Below, piece by piece: positions 6,101-6,473 of a stretch of 6,473 nt of DNA; the first letter of the stretch is position 1, and each line of letters starts with the position of its first letter. Origin of the DNA: Desulfovibrio sp. UBA4079 (GTDB lineage Bacteria > Desulfobacterota > Desulfovibrionia > Desulfovibrionales > Desulfovibrionaceae); assembly GCA_002382645.1 (NCBI GenBank), contig DFYP01000145.1:1-6473 (forward strand), given 5' to 3'. The position numbers and the translations under genes are program-made. The notes under the pieces are model-generated. The model ran no database searches. It saw nothing but the letters and a program-made list of their open reading frames with translations, and was not told the origin of the DNA.

Positions 6101-6473
6101 CCTCTCGCCCCGGGCCCGCGAAATCCTGGCCCGGGCCGACCTGCTCCTGGCCGAGGACACCCGCAGGGCCGGGCTCTTGTTCCAGCGCCTGGGCATCCCG
6201 GCCAAGGGCTTCCTGAGCCTGTTCGAGCACAACGAGGAGGCCCGCAAGGACACGGTGCTCGCGGCCCTGGACCGGGGCGAAAGCGTGGCGCTCTTTTCCG
6301 ACGCGGGCACCCCGCTGCTCTCGGACCCGGGCTTCCGCCTGGTGCGGGCCTGCCTGGAGGCGGGCCACCCGGTCTCGCCCGTGCCCGGGCCCTCGGCTCC
6401 GGTGGCCGCGCTCTCGGCCTGCGGCCTGCCGCCCCAGCCGTTCGTGTTCCTGGGGTTCCTGCCGCGCAAGGAC
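6039..6473 (+). CDS. rsmI: 16S rRNA 2'-O-ribose C1402 methyltransferase RsmI (3' end missing)
   Basis: RsmI, of the tetrapyrrole-methylase fold, methylates the ribose of C1402 in the decoding centre of 16S rRNA with SAM. The 145 codons present cover the N-terminal half: LWVVATPLGNPGDLSPRARE (9-28), LLLAEDTRRAGLLFQRLGI (35-53), LFEHNEEAR (61-69), SVALFSDAGTPLLSDPGFRL (82-101), PVPGPSAPVAAL (114-125) and FVFLGFLPRK (135-144). These are the classic family motifs in order. The usual GNLGD is GNPGD here. The frame is open to the last base, so the rest of the gene (family length about 280 residues) lies outside. The ATG at 6039 is chosen from its strong TGAGGAG site and gives only 8 residues before the conserved strand. 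It overlaps yraN by 62 nt, so coupled translation is likely. Confidence 0.95.
   Translation, partial: MCATPSARLWVVATPLGNPGDLSPRAREILARADLLLAEDTRRAGLLFQRLGIPAKGFLSLFEHNEEARKDTVLAALDRGESVALFSDAGTPLLSDPGFRLVRACLEAGHPVSPVPGPSAPVAALSACGLPPQPFVFLGFLPRKD

Overview
This is a conserved housekeeping block of translation and RNA-processing genes from a high-GC bacterium. By eye the third codon positions are almost all G or C. All ten genes lie on the + strand, with short gaps or overlaps. The gene order and protein features best fit a sulfate-reducing Desulfovibrio-like member of the Desulfobacterota: ffh, rpsP, a KH-domain gene, rimM, a long trmD, rplS, rnhB, yraN and rsmI, with TrmD fused to a second SPOUT-type domain. 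That assignment is inference from recalled gene order and protein character, not from a search.

Layout. Bases 1-1389 are the 3' part of ffh, the SRP GTPase; its first ~36 codons lie outside the window. After an AT-richer 69-nt gap come rpsP (ribosomal protein S16) and khpA (small KH RNA-binding protein), separated by an 81-nt spacer with a GC-rich hairpin. rimM (16S maturation factor) follows 6 nt later. The rimM stop overlaps, as ATGA, the start of a small secreted periplasmic solute-binding protein, which is an unusual guest in this operon. trmD (tRNA m1G37 methyltransferase) follows. It is a two-domain protein carrying a C-terminal SAM-dependent RNA methyltransferase-like domain of the TM1570 type. 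rplS (L19) closes the first unit with a strong intrinsic terminator at 5001-5033. A second tight cluster then starts: rnhB (RNase HII), yraN (UPF0102, nuclease-like) and rsmI (16S rRNA 2'-O-methyltransferase). The rnhB/yraN overlap is 19 nt and the yraN/rsmI overlap is 62 nt. rsmI runs off the window end.

Functionally, the first unit couples protein targeting (Ffh), ribosomal proteins (S16, L19), 30S assembly (RimM) and tRNA modification (TrmD plus its fused domain). The second combines RNA-DNA hybrid repair (RNase HII), a putative nuclease (YraN) and rRNA methylation (RsmI). I found no mobile element, CRISPR array, tRNA or rRNA gene, and no defence-like system. The points most worth a second look are the TrmD fusion with its catalytic-site Glu and G8 tract, the orphan solute-binding gene between rimM and trmD, and the long yraN/rsmI overlap. 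No gene-free stretch exceeds 82 nt.
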